Translations under genes and position numbers: made by a program
Assembly: GCF_040712315.1 (NCBI RefSeq)
Contig: NC_134015.1
Location: forward strand, 18,167,614 to 18,231,613
Direction: 5' to 3'
Source: Castanea sativa
Lineage: Eukaryota > Streptophyta > Magnoliopsida > Fagales > Fagaceae
Length of the DNA: 64,000 bases
The notes under the pieces: model-generated
The model's input: the letters and a program-made list of their open reading frames with translations, nothing else
What the model was told of the DNA's origin: nothing
Database searches by the model: none
Shown: positions 23,231-34,619 of the stretch, one piece after another
Numbering within the stretch: position 1 is the first letter of the stretch
Layout: every line of letters begins with the position of its first letter

Positions 23231-23866
23231 TGAAGAGGGTATATTTAGTGCAGATGGTCAAAATTTGCAAAGACCTACGATATGTAGAATTATTAGGATG
23301 ACGCATGAGGCGACAAGGCTCCTTAAGCATGGACGGGTAACCTAAGGTGAACGGACCACCTTCAGCAGATGGACGGTCTAGGCTAGACGGATCGTCCATC
23401 AGTGGACGGATGACCTGCAATAAGCAAATAGTGCTCCAGACGGGTACTGGGGACGACGGTATCGAAATGGGCCACGTGGGAGTGACACGGCTTACTTGGT
23501 CCCCAAAGGAATTTCAAATAGCAACAACTTAAGTTCCACGATTAACCAAACCCTTATATGGAAAGGGTCCCTTAAATCACGTGCGTTTATGAAGATTTTC
23601 TCTACAAGGAAATATTTCTCTTCTCCAAGGAACCAAGGTCGGCTCTTCATCACTATAAAAGGGCCGTAACCTACAGAAAACAGGTACACATAATTCATCA
23701 CGGCTCTGGCACTCTAAAGTTGTGATAATCTCTGACTTAACCTTCAGAGGGTATTAGGCCGGTACCACACCGGTATCCTCTTGAGGTCTTTTCTTTTTGG
23801 TGTGTGCAGGTGTTGCTTCGGGCACGTAAGGACTTTGTAGCCTACTGACGATTTTCGGCATCATTA
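23231..23866 (+). repeat. 5' LTR of the Tat element (636 bp)
   Basis: Starts TGAAGAGGG and ends GGCATCATTA, where the 3' LTR has GGCATCATCA, so the terminal CA has mutated. A TATA box, tataaaaggg, lies at about 23654, fitting the pol II start of the element. Confidence 0.85.
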
Positions 23867-23867
23867 G

Positions 23868-23886
23868 TTGGCGCCGTCTGTGGGAA
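23868..23886 (+). promoter_or_regulatory. Primer-binding site of the Tat element
   Basis: ttggcgccgtctgtgggaa, one base after the LTR, is the tRNA primer site commonly seen in plant gypsy elements. Confidence 0.85.
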
Positions 23887-23937
23887 CGTAGCTCGAGTAG
23901 ATAAGTCGTGCTATTGTTTCTCGGACAAAAAGGTTGC

Positions 23938-25110
23938 ATGGTGCTTACCTGCTTGATGGCAACTAACACCAACGCTTAAGGAGACGAACCACGTACCGCG
24001 GTTCTTGAGAAACAGATTCAGAAACTGGTAGTGGTGGTTGAGTGCCTTACTAAGCAAAACCATGACTTGGAGGAGAAATTGCACCAAAGGGACACCAAGC
24101 CTTGGGACCAAGAGGGGGAGCAGGAAGGGAACAACCTTCAGTGCAACGACACAAGACAGAATTGAGATGGGCCGGAAGGCAGTAATGTTATGTAGATGAT
24201 GAGGGAACAAATGGACTTGATGATGAACGCCTTCAAAGGGAAGGTATCAAATGATCTCGATGATTTGGTGCATAGGACAGATTCGCCTTTCATCGCACCT
24301 GTCATTTCATTCCCTCTACCGCTGAAGTTTCGTATGCTGCAGATAGAGGGCTACGATGGATTAAAGGACCCGCTAGACCACCTGGAAACATTCAAGACTC
24401 TCACGCATCTAGAGGGCGTAGTGGACAAAATCATGTGCAGGGCCTTTCCCACCACATTGAGGGGTCCTACGAGGGTGTGGTTTAGCAGGCTGACGCCAAA
24501 CTCCATCAGTACTTTCAAGGAGTTGAGCGCCCAGTTTGCCTTACACTTTATTGGAGGACATAGGTATAAGAAGTCAACTGCATGCATGATGAACATCAAG
24601 CAACGAGAGGATGAGACTCTAAAGTCTTACATCACTCGATTCAACAACGAAGCCCTCTCGATAGATGAAGCCGATGACAAGATATTCGTTGCAGCATTCA
24701 CTAACGGACTACGGGAGGGTAAGTTTATGTTTTTTTTATACAAGAACGATCCAAAGACTATGTTAGATGTGCTTTACAGCGCTACCAAATACATGAACGT
24801 GGAAGACACACTACTTGCGCGAGAAGAAAAGCCTAAAAAAAGAGAAAGATAGGAAGATGCAAGACAGGATAAAGGGCAGAAGGTCATGAGGACTAGTGAC
24901 GGGTGAGAAGATAGACGCTCTAAGACCCCCTCGGCAAGATTTGCAAATTTCACTCCGCTAAAAGTTCCGATTGATCAGGTACTAATGCAGATAAAGGACA
25001 AAGGGTCGCTAACTTTTCCTGGCAAGCTAAAGGGTGATCCCAACAAGAGGTCTAGGGACAAATACTTTTGTTTCCATCTCAACCATGGCCATGATACTTT
25101 TGAGTGTTAC
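23938..25110 (+). pseudogene. Tat element gag pseudogene
   Basis: The frame opens near 23938 and is broken by stops at about 23977, 24161, 24192 and 24850. The best block, 24196-24852, is a retrotransposon gag domain (GYDGLKDPLDHLETFK, AFPTTLRGPTRVWFSRL, LSAQFALHFIGG, LKSYITRFNNEAL). At about 25066-25110 it has CFHLNHGHDTFEC, a Cys/His zinc-knuckle variant usual in Tat gag. Several stops look like C-to-T or G-to-A changes, as expected from methylated retroelement decay. The product would package element RNA, but cannot be made from this copy. Confidence 0.85.
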
Positions 25111-25366
25111 GATTTGAAGTAGCAGATAGAAGCCCTGACCAGGCAGGGGAAATTGCAGAGGTTCGTAAGCAAAGAGAAGATGGACCAGCTGCAAGAGCAA
25201 GGCCCTCAGAGGGAGAACGAGCGCCCCAAGCCACCCGTCGGGGACATAAGAATGATTGTAGGGGGCACAACAGCTCCCTGTTCAACCAAGAAGGCGCGCA
25301 AGACGTACTTTCGATTGGTCCAGAATGTCCAGCTGATAGGATTGGCCCTAAGGATGGCACGCATGG

Positions 25367-25804
25367 ATGACCCGGATGATCGGGTTCTCGGAAAAAGTCG
25401 CTCGATGCCTCCATCACCCACATGACGACGCATTTGTTGTAAGTATACGGATTGGCGATTACAACACTCATAGGGTCTTGGTGGATAACGGCAGCTTCAC
25501 TGATATACTTTATTACCCAGCATTTCAGCAAATCAGGATTGGGAGAGAACGACTGATCCCGATTGACGTGCCACTTGTTGACATTGGAGGTATAAGGGTA
25601 TACCCACTAGGCGTGGTCACCTTGTTTGTTACAGCTGGCGATTACCCCCAACAAATCACCAAGGATGTTACATTCCTGGTAGTAGACTGCTCATCTGCTT
25701 ACAATGCTTTTTTGGGCCACCCTACCCTCAATTCATGGAAGGCCGTGACCTCTACCTACCACCTGATGGTCAAGTTCCCGACCGAATACGGGGTGATCAA
25801 ATAG
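25367..25804 (+). pseudogene. Tat element aspartic protease region
   Basis: Contains VLVDNGSFTDILY, the Tat-type form of the retropepsin active site (D-[NST]-G), with the flap and C-terminal motif AYNAFLGHPTLNSWKA. The frame ends at a stop at 25802. The protease would cut the gag-pol polyprotein. The domain itself is open, but it has no intact upstream or downstream frame. Confidence 0.85.
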
Positions 25805-26990
25805 CAGCACGTGAGTGCTACATTACAATGCTCGAAATGGATGACCATTTGCTAATAATGTGTATAGAGGAACAGTGGGCAGCAGTAGAGCCAATGGAAG
25901 GAATTGAAGAGGTGCGCCTTGACGACACCAAGCCCAAACGGACGACAAAAATAAGTACTTTTGCAAGCTTATCAGTTCGTCAAGCCTTGAAGTCATTCCT
26001 AAGAGATAACTAGGACGTCTTTGTATGGAGCCATGAGGACATGCCCGGAATCGACCCCTCCGTCATTGTTCACAAGCTAAATGTTTCACCCTCTTTCTTT
26101 CCCGTCTGCCAAAAAAAGCGAGTGTTCGCTCAAGAAAGGGATAGAGCCATAGTAGAGGAAGTTCGCAAGTTGCAGGAAGTAAGGTTCATACAATAAGTGT
26201 ACTATCCTGACTGGCTGGTCAGTGTAGTAATGGTGAAGAAAGCCAATGGAAAGTGGAGGATGTGCGTTGACTTCACAGATTTGAACAGAGCATGCCCCAA
26301 GGATAGCTACCCGCTACCAAGGATTGATATCTTGGTAGATTCAACGGCAAGACACCAACTACTAAGCTTCATGGACACATTTTCTAGGTACAACCAAATA
26401 AAGCTAGACAAAGCTGATCAGGAGAAGACCTCTTTCGTCACAAGCTAGGGACTCTTCTGTTATAAGGTGATGCCGTTTGGCCTCAAGAATGCAAGCGCAA
26501 CATATCAGAGGCTTATGAACAGGATGTTTGCACACCAAATTAGGAGGAACATTGAGGTGTACATAGACGATATGCTGATAAAAAGCGTACGGGAGGATGA
26601 CCACCTCAACGACCTGAGGGAGACCTCTGAGATGCTTAGGCGCTATAACATAAAACTAAATCCTAGCAAGTGTACATTCGGAGTAACGACTGGAAAGTTC
26701 CTCGGATTCATGGTGACCTAGAGGGGTATTGAGGTCAATCCAGACAAGGTTCGGGCTATCATGGAATTGGCACCACAAAAAACCATTAAGAAGGTACATA
26801 GTTTGAACGGTAAAATTGCAGCTTTGAACAGGTTTGTTTCAAGAGCAATGGATAAGTGCCCCCTTCTTCCGTACATGAAAGAAGGCTTTTGAATGGACAA
26901 CTGAGTGTCAGCAGGTGTTCGAGGATCTAAAGGCGTATCTCTGTTCCCCACCCTTACTAAGTCCCCCTAGACCATGAGAGGAGCTCTTCC
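25805..26990 (+). pseudogene. Tat element reverse transcriptase pseudogene
   Basis: RT motifs in order: VMVKKANGKWRMCVDFTDLN (26229-26288), CPKDSYPLPRID, FMDTFSRYNQIKLDK, MPFGLKNASATYQRLMN and the catalytic YIDDM (near 26560). In-frame stops at 26011, 26195, 26446 and 26719, plus decay after 26880. The catalytic YIDD is intact. RT sits between protease and RNase H as in all Ty3 elements. Confidence 0.88.
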
Positions 26991-27856
26991 TCTATTTGGT
27001 CGTTTCCTCAACTGCTGTCAGTGCAGCTCTAGTTAGGGAGGAGGATAAAGCCCAAAAGCTAGTATACTTCACAAGCCAAGCACTACGAGGGGCAAAAAAA
27101 AGGTACCCACCTATGGAAAAGCTCGCATTCGCATTAGTGACTGCAGCACGCAAGCTTAAACCGTACTTCCAGGCCCACATTATAGTCGTCTTGACGGAAA
27201 AGCCGTTGCGGAGAGCAATGAGCAGTCCAGAGGCAGCTGGACGAATGACGTTGTGGGTGATCGAGCTGAGTGAGTTTGATGTGCAGTATCGACCACGTAC
27301 GGCCACCAAAGGGCAAGTTATTGCCGATTTCATTGCCGAATTCGCCCGATCAAATGAACAAGAGGCAGAAGGGAACCACCGGTGGATGATATACACGAAC
27401 GGGTTGGCTGTCAAACACGTAGGAAGAGCCAGTGTAGTACTTCTCAGCCTCAAGGGAGACGAGGTTTAGTGCATGATTAGACTCAATTTTCCCATAACAA
27501 ACAATGAGGCCGAGTATGAAGCTCTAATAGCAGGACTAGATCTCACACAAGTAACAGGAGCCACGAATGCAATGGTACGTTGCGATTCCCAAGTAGTTAC
27601 TAGTCAGATTACCGATTGTTACGAATTCAGAGGAGAACGAATGAAGGAATACCTTGAACAGGTGAAGAGTAGAATGTGCAACATGAATGTAGAATTCGTT
27701 CAAATCCCAAAGGAGGAGAACGAACAGGCGGACCAATTGGCCAAGGCGGCATCAACAGATAACATGCCTTCCTCAAGCCAGGTACTACTCTTCATTCAAA
27801 ACTCACCCATAATAAACGTAGTCAACATGCAGGAGATAGGAATCGAGGAAAACTAG
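26991..27856 (+). pseudogene. Tat element double RNase H region
   Basis: The first block, 26996-27340, is the usual gypsy RNase H (LVYFTSQALRGAKKRYPPMEKLAFALV, YFQAHIIVVLTEKPLR). A second RNase H follows: YTNGLAVKHVGRASVVL (27390-27440), NNEAEYEALIAGLDL (27499-27543), CDSQVVTSQI and ENEQADQLAKAAS. Its first catalytic Asp (normally DG) reads NG here. This extra domain, thought to come from a plant-type or archaeal-type RNase H, defines the Tat lineage. A stop at 27467 separates its halves. Confidence 0.85.
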
Positions 27857-29090
27857 AGAACACCGATTATCTCCTACCTGAAGGATGGTTTGTTACCTGG
27901 CGACAAGGGAGCCGCAAGGAAATTGAGGGTATGCGCTGCACGACTCATATTGATTAAAGATGTCTTATACAAGAGAGGTTTCTCTCGCCCCTATCTGAGG
28001 TGCCTTGTCACCGAAGAAGTAGACTACGTCATAAGGGAAGTACACGAAGGAGTATGCGGGAATCACTCGAGGTCACGATCCTTAATCCATAAGCTGATTA
28101 AGGCCGGATACTACTGGCCCATTATGCAGAAATAAGCTCAAGCGTAGGTTAGGAAGTGTGACAAATGCCAAAGGTTCAGTAATTTCATATGGAAACTGAC
28201 GGAAGAACTCACTCCAATGACAGCCCCATGGCCCTTTGCTCAATGGGATCTTGACATTATGGGCCCGTTTCCTATAGCAGTCAGGCAACTGAAATTCCTA
28301 CTAGTCGGCATAGACTACTTCACTAAGTGGGTAGAGGCCGAAGCATTGGCCAACATTACAGAGAAGAATGTACGTAGTTTCGTATGGAGAAACATTGTCT
28401 GCAGATATGGAATACCTAGGGTCCTGGTCTCGAATAACGGGAAACAATTCGACAACAACGCATTCAGGGACTTCTGCTCACAGCTTGGGATCAAAAACCA
28501 TTATTCGTCTCCTGCCCACCCACAGGCCAACGGACAGGTTGAGGTCACGAATCGATCCTTGCTGAAAATCATCAAGACTCGGCTCGAGGGGGCAAAGGGT
28601 ATCTAGCTGGAAGAATTACCCAATGTACTATGGGCTTACAGGACGACGGCGAGAACACCTACAGGTGAGACACCATTTCGACTTGTGTATGGCAGCGAGG
28701 CAGTCATTCTAGCTGAGGTAGGTCTCACTAGTTATAGGGTAGCAAACTATGACATGTAGAAAAATGACGAAGCAATGCACTTGCAATTCGATTTAGTAGA
28801 TAAGATTAGAGCGACGGTTGAACAAAGGTTGGCGCGATACCAAAGCCTCATGGCCAGGCACTATAACTCCCGAGTTAAACACAGGGACTTTAAAAAAGGA
28901 GATCTCGTCTTAAGGAAGATAACGAGCGCCACCAAGGACCAATCTTATGGGAAGTTAGGATCCAACTGGGAAGGACCATACATGATTGTGTCATGGAATA
29001 GAAAGGGCACATACTATCTCGAGACGCTGGATGGAAAAAAGCTACAGCATCCCTAAAACGCAGAACACCTGAAGAGATACTACCAGTAGA
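27857..29090 (+). pseudogene. Tat element integrase pseudogene
   Basis: N-terminal zinc domain: HEGVCGNHSRSRSL, then CDKCQRF with stops at 28133 and 28145. Catalytic core: WDLDIMGPFP (first Asp), LVSNNGKQFD, where the second catalytic Asp is replaced by Asn, and HPQANGQVEVTN (Glu). The C-terminal region at 28775-29056 has DLVLRKI and WEGPYMIV. Stops occur at 28605 and 28758. This copy could not integrate DNA. Confidence 0.87.
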
Positions 29091-29287
29091 TAGAGGCACG
29101 AACGCTGGCACTCCTCATTTCCAGTTTATTTTTTCAACAGATAGTTTTAGTTTTTATTATTCTCTACGGTACTTTTAGAGCCCAAAGGGCAATTTTCTTA
29201 TTTTATATGAACAATATTCTACTTGCTTATCCATCATAATAAGAGGAGTTTATTTAGAACATATTGAATGTTTTCCGCTAAGTTTTA

Positions 29288-29645
29288 TTTACTAAGTCCA
29301 TAGATTGGACGGATCATCCCATGAAGGATGAAATTCATTTACAAGTCCATAAATTGGACGGATCTTCCCAAGAAGGCTAAGATCAATTTACTAAGTCCAT
29401 AGACTGGACGGATCATCCCACGAAGGATGAAATTCATTTACAAGTCCATAAATTGGATGGATCTTCCTAAGAATGGTGAGATCAATTTACTAAGTCCATG
29501 AACTGGACGGATCATCCCATGAAGGATGAAATTTATTCACAAGTCCATAAGGGAGGAAATTTATTTACAAAGTCCACAATTTGGACAGATCATCCCATGA
29601 AGGATGCAATTCCTTTACATAGTCCATAAACTAGACGGACCGGTA
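29288..29645 (+). repeat. Tandem array of about eight 50-bp units in the Tat 3' region
   Basis: Units begin aagtccata and contain ttggacggatc; two types alternate. One continues atcccatgaaggatgaaatt and the other ttcccaagaaggctaagatc, so the true period is a dimer of about 100 bp. Starts lie near 29294, 29343, 29395, 29444, 29495, 29544, 29571 and 29620; the sixth is shortened. It lies between integrase and the antisense ORF, a region known to be repeat-rich in Tat elements. Confidence 0.85.
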
Positions 29646-29851
29646 TCAGAAGGGCAGGACTCGTTCAAATTATAAAAAATAGTTCATATGAAAAACGGAC
29701 GAGTGTGCATTAAGAAGAACGTATAATCAAAGTACAATGAATGTTTACATAAAAACCAACCACAGGCAACAGTTAAAACAAATCAAACATACTGTTCTCC
29801 CGTACATTTCCAAACTTAAACAAAAATAAAAATATATATACTACTCCAGGA

Positions 29852-31869
29852 CTATAGGAGTTGTTTCTTTATCATTAGGCTCTTGAGCTGGAGGTTGTTG
29901 GGCATCACCCTTGATGGACCTTTTTCATCAACCTTCTGAGCCTCGCCATCACTGTGATCTTCACCGAAGAGCTCGGCCGTCCCCTCAGTGTCAAAGGGTT
30001 GAGTTGGAGTCTGACCCTCAATGTCAATGGTGATATGCAAAAGGTTCAAGTCAGGGAAAGAAGCCTTGACTTGACGGAGGTAGTCGTTAAAGCCGTTAGC
30101 AAAAGAAGTGCCCAGTTCAGTCAGAAGTGCGTCAGAGTCCTGATACTCTCGAACAACATTAGCTTTTGCATGATGGAGACTAGCATCTTTGTCCTCCAAG
30201 GTTTCTTTCAGCAGCTCTACTTGTTTCTCCAATTCACCACGGTACTGCTCGGACAGCTTCAGCTTTTCTTCATGATGGAGTCTCTAGGCCTTCAACTCCG
30301 TCAGCTCTTCCTCCGTTGCATTTGCCTTTGCACGGACATGCTCCAACGTCTTTTTCATGAGAAAGGCAACGATCCATCAATTCCTTTACCATCAGGACTC
30401 CCTACACCAAAAACAAAAAGTAAGTACGAACTGATGAAAATACGACAGAACATGTGGTGATGGATACAAATGTGTGTAAGGTTGAACAGTGTCATCTCCC
30501 CCATTACTTCTATAGCATGATTGCCTAGATCCTCGTAGTCCTCATCCTTGATGATAGAGGTGATTTGTTTAAGGGTGTACTAGGAATCCTCTCGAAGAAG
30601 GACGAGAGGTTTCTCCTTGACGGGGTCTGGGTTAACCATTAGACCTTTACCCTTGCCTAAACCAAGCTTGGGGGGCAACTTAAACCCGCCAGAAGCTTGG
30701 CTAGCAGCTAATCCCGTCACCACTTTTTGCTTTTTACTGTGACGGTCAAGTTTCTTCGACAGTGGCCTTTTCATGGACGGATGAGTTGAACCCGTCTTGG
30801 GGGGAAGACTGCCCTCTAGCTCCTTCTTAGCAGTTGCCTGTTGCTTGATGCATGCCCTTCTCCTAGCTTCTTCCATTTCTAAAAAAAATGGACGGGTAAG
30901 GATGGTAATTAAAATACAAACACACCATAGGTAACGGACTTACGTCTGCAAATTCGTGCGTCGTATTGACGGGCGGTAGTGGTAGGTTCTCGACCGTCAC
31001 AATACCAGTGAAGGGTATCCAAGGTAACGAGCATTATCCAAGTCTTCTCCGACAGCCTAGTAGTCTTAAAAATTTTCTCCAGGAAACCGAACTGCTTGGT
31101 GGTAACCTATGGATGGTCGCGAGCTGCAAAGAAGACGGTTAGGACAACTAAACAAATGTAAAAGGATTAAACCTAATAAGGATGGACACATACCAGATGG
31201 GGCCATTATACCCCATGTCGTGTCAACAGGAATGTACTCATGATCATTTGGACGACACATCTAGTCATCCCCATGGAGGAAAAAGTAACGATCCTTCCAG
31301 TTCATGTTAGAGTTTGGGGTCTCGCACACTAGCCTAAGCATCAAACTCTGTGGAAGAAAACTATACATCCCTCTAGATTGGGTAATCTCAGAAGGACGGT
31401 AATAATGGAATAATTCTTCCACTGTTAACCATCGTGCCCCATTGGACATTACCCCATACAAGACTTCTATACCCAAGAAAACCCTCCAAGCGTTCAGAGA
31501 GATTTAGGAGATGGCCAATCCTAGGTATTGGAGAAGACGACGGTGAGGAGCACTCAACGGGAAGCGAAGCCCAACTTTCAACATCTGCTCGTATACCTCG
31601 ATGTCTTCAAGACCCCTATTGTAGCACTTCTCTGACTTAAGGGGTAGACGTATAGATATGTTGTCGGAGATCTGGTACTTCTCCCTAAGTGTGTTGAAGT
31701 GCGGCGGTTTGATGGTAGAGACGAAATCATGTATCGTCCACAAGGGAAGTATGATGAATTCCCTAAACCCATTAGGACCTATGACGGATTGGATAGGAGG
31801 GTCTACGCTGTCTAGGTCATTATTTGAGTCATACTCTAACTCGTCTTCATCCTGCACCTCATCCTCCAT
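29852..31869 (-). pseudogene. Tat element antisense ORF (aORF), spliced, decayed
   Basis: Minus-strand exons: 31869-31504 (acidic start MEDEVQDEDELEYDSNND, then KPPHFNTLREKYQISDN and VGLRFPLSAPHRRLLQYLGL), continuing 31476-31194 (VLYGVMSNGARWLTVEE, YRPSEITQSRGMYSFLP, VDTTWGIMAPS) and, after a 70-bp intron at 31193-31124, further exons with a Lys-rich segment (30876-30580) and a coiled-coil-like tail (30232-29852, LEKQVELLKETLEDKD, ending NDYLRQVKASFPDL). Stops and a frame change break it. Its function is unknown. The same family, intact, is at 62441. It is antisense to the element genes, a known Tat feature. Confidence 0.75.
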
Positions 31870-31900
31870 ATTAGGAGGAGAGTTGGCTAGGTCATTACTT

Positions 31901-32236
31901 GAGTTCCACGATTAACCAAACCCTTATATTGAAAGGGTCCCTTAAATCACGTGCGTTTATGAAGATTTTCTCTACAAGGAAATATTTCTCTTCTCCAAGG
32001 AACCAAGGTCAGCTCCTTATCACTATAAAAGGGCCATAACCTATAGAAAATAGGTACGCATAATTTATCCTGGCTCTAGCACTCTAGAGTTGTGATAATC
32101 TCTGACTTAACCTTTAGGGGGTATTAGGCTGGTACCACACCGGTATCCTCTTGAGGTCTTTTCTTTTTGGTGTGTGCAGGTGTTGCTTCAGGCACGTAAG
32201 GACTTTATAGCCTACTGATGATTTTTGGCATCATCA
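31901..32236 (+). repeat. Truncated 3' LTR of the Tat element (336 bp)
   Basis: Matches 23531-23866 over 336 bp without indels. The first 300 bp of the LTR and the end of the internal region, including the expected polypurine tract, are missing: the antisense ORF start is only about 30 bp from the LTR fragment. It ends CATCA followed by the aatct duplication. The TATA box tataaaaggg is retained. Confidence 0.85.
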
Positions 32237-32610
32237 AATCTTAATAAAATATTGTATTTTATTTTTAACAACTTGCTACAATCAATTGGTATTTATACCA
32301 GTTTACTGTAACTGCAAAATATTTAGCTTTAGCTTCTCCAATAACACATGATTTTTTTTTTTTTATGTGGTAAAATAGTTTTTTTTTTTTGTTGCTAAAA
32401 TACAATTACCATTGTGAATATTTTTATTTTTATTGTTTTTGTTAAGTTTTGGTGTTGGATAGTTGCTATTTGGGTTAGGCTAGCTAGATTGATTGGGGAG
32501 AAGGGGGCCTAACTACAAAATGAAATGTAGAATGACTGAAAAAAATATTTTGGACCCAGGGGGGCCCAGGCCCCCTTGGACCCCCACTTGGGTCTGTCCC
32601 TGACAGTCAT

Positions 32611-34265
32611 ACACTCATAACAAAGTAACAATCTAAGCCCTAATTGTAAATCCATGTCAAAGCATGAAAATGGACAATTGCAATTCAAAACTTAATAGGG
32701 CTAGGCTTGTTGCATCCTAAAATCAAAATTTTGAATTATCAGATTTTTCCTAGCATCCCAAATGAATTCGTCAAGTTATACAAGAGTACAACTGTTTAGG
32801 CTTTGATCAGAACTGGCGAATGTGACCAAATCTAAGCCATAACCACATTGCTTTTGGTTGTTTGCAATGGTTAATGGATTGGTGATTAGCATTTTTGAAG
32901 ACAACTGAAACTTGGCTAGTGTGGTATGTTGTCAGTTTTCATTTCTAAGTTCCAATAAAAAAACACACCACACCTATTTATACACCCTATTTTTTCTCAC
33001 CAATTAGACTGTCCTTTCTTTCTTTCTTTCTCTCACTCCTTCACATTTTCTTCTTTATTCAAGGTTGCAACTCTTTCATAGTGTTAAATATTAGTTTTGA
33101 TATATTATGTTGAATATGTTAGAATAGATGCGGAAGTGGAAGTATAAAGTAAAAAACACAATAACACGAAGGTTACAAGGTTTAGCCTAACAACCTACGT
33201 CCATAGAAGAACTTAAAGGCTACCTTTTTATTATGTGAGAGTGTAGTACAAATCTTATGTTATAATAAATAAAACATGGGTATATATAAGAGACTAAACT
33301 CGAGACTTCTAGTACAAGTAGGAGACTTGTTTTGCATACTAAGGTTGTCTACAAGTCGGGTTGTATTTGGTTTGGGCTTGAATCGAACTTGACCCGATTA
33401 GGTCAGGTGATTGGGTTTTGGACTGTATTCGACCAACTATTTAGGTTGGACCCGATGTTTTAGGTCATCGGTTGGGTGGGTCAAACTTGTCGGTTAGTCA
33501 AGTCTAGGCCACAAATTGGGCCGTTTTTTGGACTTCATTGAAATTTTTGTAAATTGTTTTTTGGGTCTTCTTTGCCCAAATTAATTAAGGGGTTGTAGTT
33601 TTATAAATTACTTGGATTATAGATTTTTTTGAATCTCCTACGCATATTAAATTGGGCCTCTTTTTTACTTAATTTATTTTAAAATGGGCCTTCAAGCTAA
33701 ACTTATATTAAGAACTACACTACTTCTACATCTTTTAGGCCGCAAGGACATATCAATTCAAATATAATGTTTCTCACAAATCAACTACAAAAAAAAAACA
33801 CAACAGAATATTGTAAAGCCTGGACAAACACACACACACAAAAAGTTTGTTTTTATCACCTATGATTTGTTAAACAACACAATAGAAGCACTTGGGCAAT
33901 AAGCCAATGGTAATCATAAATATTCTACTAATTCTAGTAAGATAGCTCAAGAAAGCTATAGGCTGACATATCAATCCAAATATAATCTTTCCCACATATT
34001 AACTACAAAGAATAAACATAGCAAAATGGACTCTAAAATCTGGACAAAAATAGCACAACACAGCACACACAAAAAAACCTATTTTTACTACCCATGATAT
34101 GTTAAACAACTCAATAAAAACCTAGGCAGTAAGCTAGCAGCCCAATACAAGTAGTCATAAATATTCTAATAAGATAGCTCAACACATCAAGAAAACCTAT
34201 AGGTATAAAAGCCAATTTTAACATCTATTAAACCTGCAAACCACACAACAAATAGTATTTCTATT
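32611..34265. other. Intergenic with LTR-like fragment
   Basis: At about 33119, tgttagaatagatgcggaag resembles the start of plant copia LTRs, followed by cgaaggttacaaggtttagc, but no partner LTR, PBS or duplication was found. 33340-33500 is rich in gggtcgg/gacccga words. No coding sequence. A two-copy tandem repeat lies at 33748-34200. Confidence 0.4.
33748..34200. repeat. Two-copy tandem duplication, about 218-bp unit
   Basis: acatatcaattcaaatataa at 33748 recurs as acatatcaatccaaatataa at 33966. Later words (tggacaaa, acacacacaaaaa, atgatttgttaaacaac or atgatatgttaaacaac, agtcataaatattcta) appear in the same order in both copies. Clearly diverged, so old. Confidence 0.75.
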
Positions 34266-34619
34266 ACGAAACCATGGGTATAACTCAGCCTTGAAAACTT
34301 GCTTACAAAGGGAGGGTGCCCAAAAGCTTATAAATACATGGTTAAGCTTATACTTAATCCATGTGGGACACTAGGATCATAACATACCATCACGCTCCGT
34401 AGCCAATGTCCACAACGGCTCACTTTAGCGACATTGACCTGGTCGTAGCCCTTTCTTTTTTGGTGACTCCACTCATCTATCAATTATTTTAATCTAGCCT
34501 TTAGGTCGCCCCTTCTAGGATCCGACCACAAAGCTGCAACTCATTTGACACCATACTTAATTGCCTACTTCTAATTGATCGGGTGGTGGTTGGCTCTGAT
34601 ATCAAATGTTAAGAATCCA

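Larger units (their letters stand above)
23231..32236 (+). mobile_element. Ty3/gypsy Tat-lineage LTR retrotransposon, decayed
   Basis: The 5-bp duplication aatct at 23226-23230 and 32237-32241 brackets the element. Order: 5' LTR 23231-23866, primer-binding site at 23868, gag, protease, RT, gypsy RNase H, a second RNase H, integrase, a repeat-rich untranslated region, an antisense ORF on the minus strand, and a truncated 3' LTR. The second RNase H and the antisense ORF are known hallmarks of the Tat (Ogre/Retand-type) lineage. The LTRs differ at about 22 of 336 compared bases by hand count. All genes have stops. Confidence 0.9.
23022..32428. mobile_element. Probable gagcat-type MITE, host of the Tat element
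   Basis: The left end agagcatttacagtggtgg at 23024 and the inverse of ccattgtgaatattttta at about 32410 are similar, consistent with MITE termini. The sequence beside the Tat element on both sides (23045-23225 and 32242-32400) is AT-rich and non-coding. The ends are diverged and no duplication was confirmed. Confidence 0.4.
22768..32602. mobile_element. hAT-type element split by younger insertions
   Basis: The left end CAGGGACGGACTCAGG and the reverse complement of the right end, CAGGGACAGACCCAAG, are terminal inverted repeats. The flanks acagttat (22760-22767) and acagtcat (32603-32610) agree at 7 of 8 bases. Its own sequence survives only at 22768-23020 and about 32430-32602. The rest is a later MITE-like insert and a Tat retrotransposon. 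No transposase of its own is visible. Confidence 0.72.

Noticed and set aside
29288..29645. CRISPR-like regular repeats
   Set aside because: Repeats are about 50 bp, back to back without unique spacers, in a plant retrotransposon. It is a tandem array.
23231..32236. Integrated plant pararetrovirus
   Set aside because: It has LTRs, a 5-bp duplication, integrase and Tat-type double RNase H, and no movement or coat protein. It is an LTR retrotransposon.
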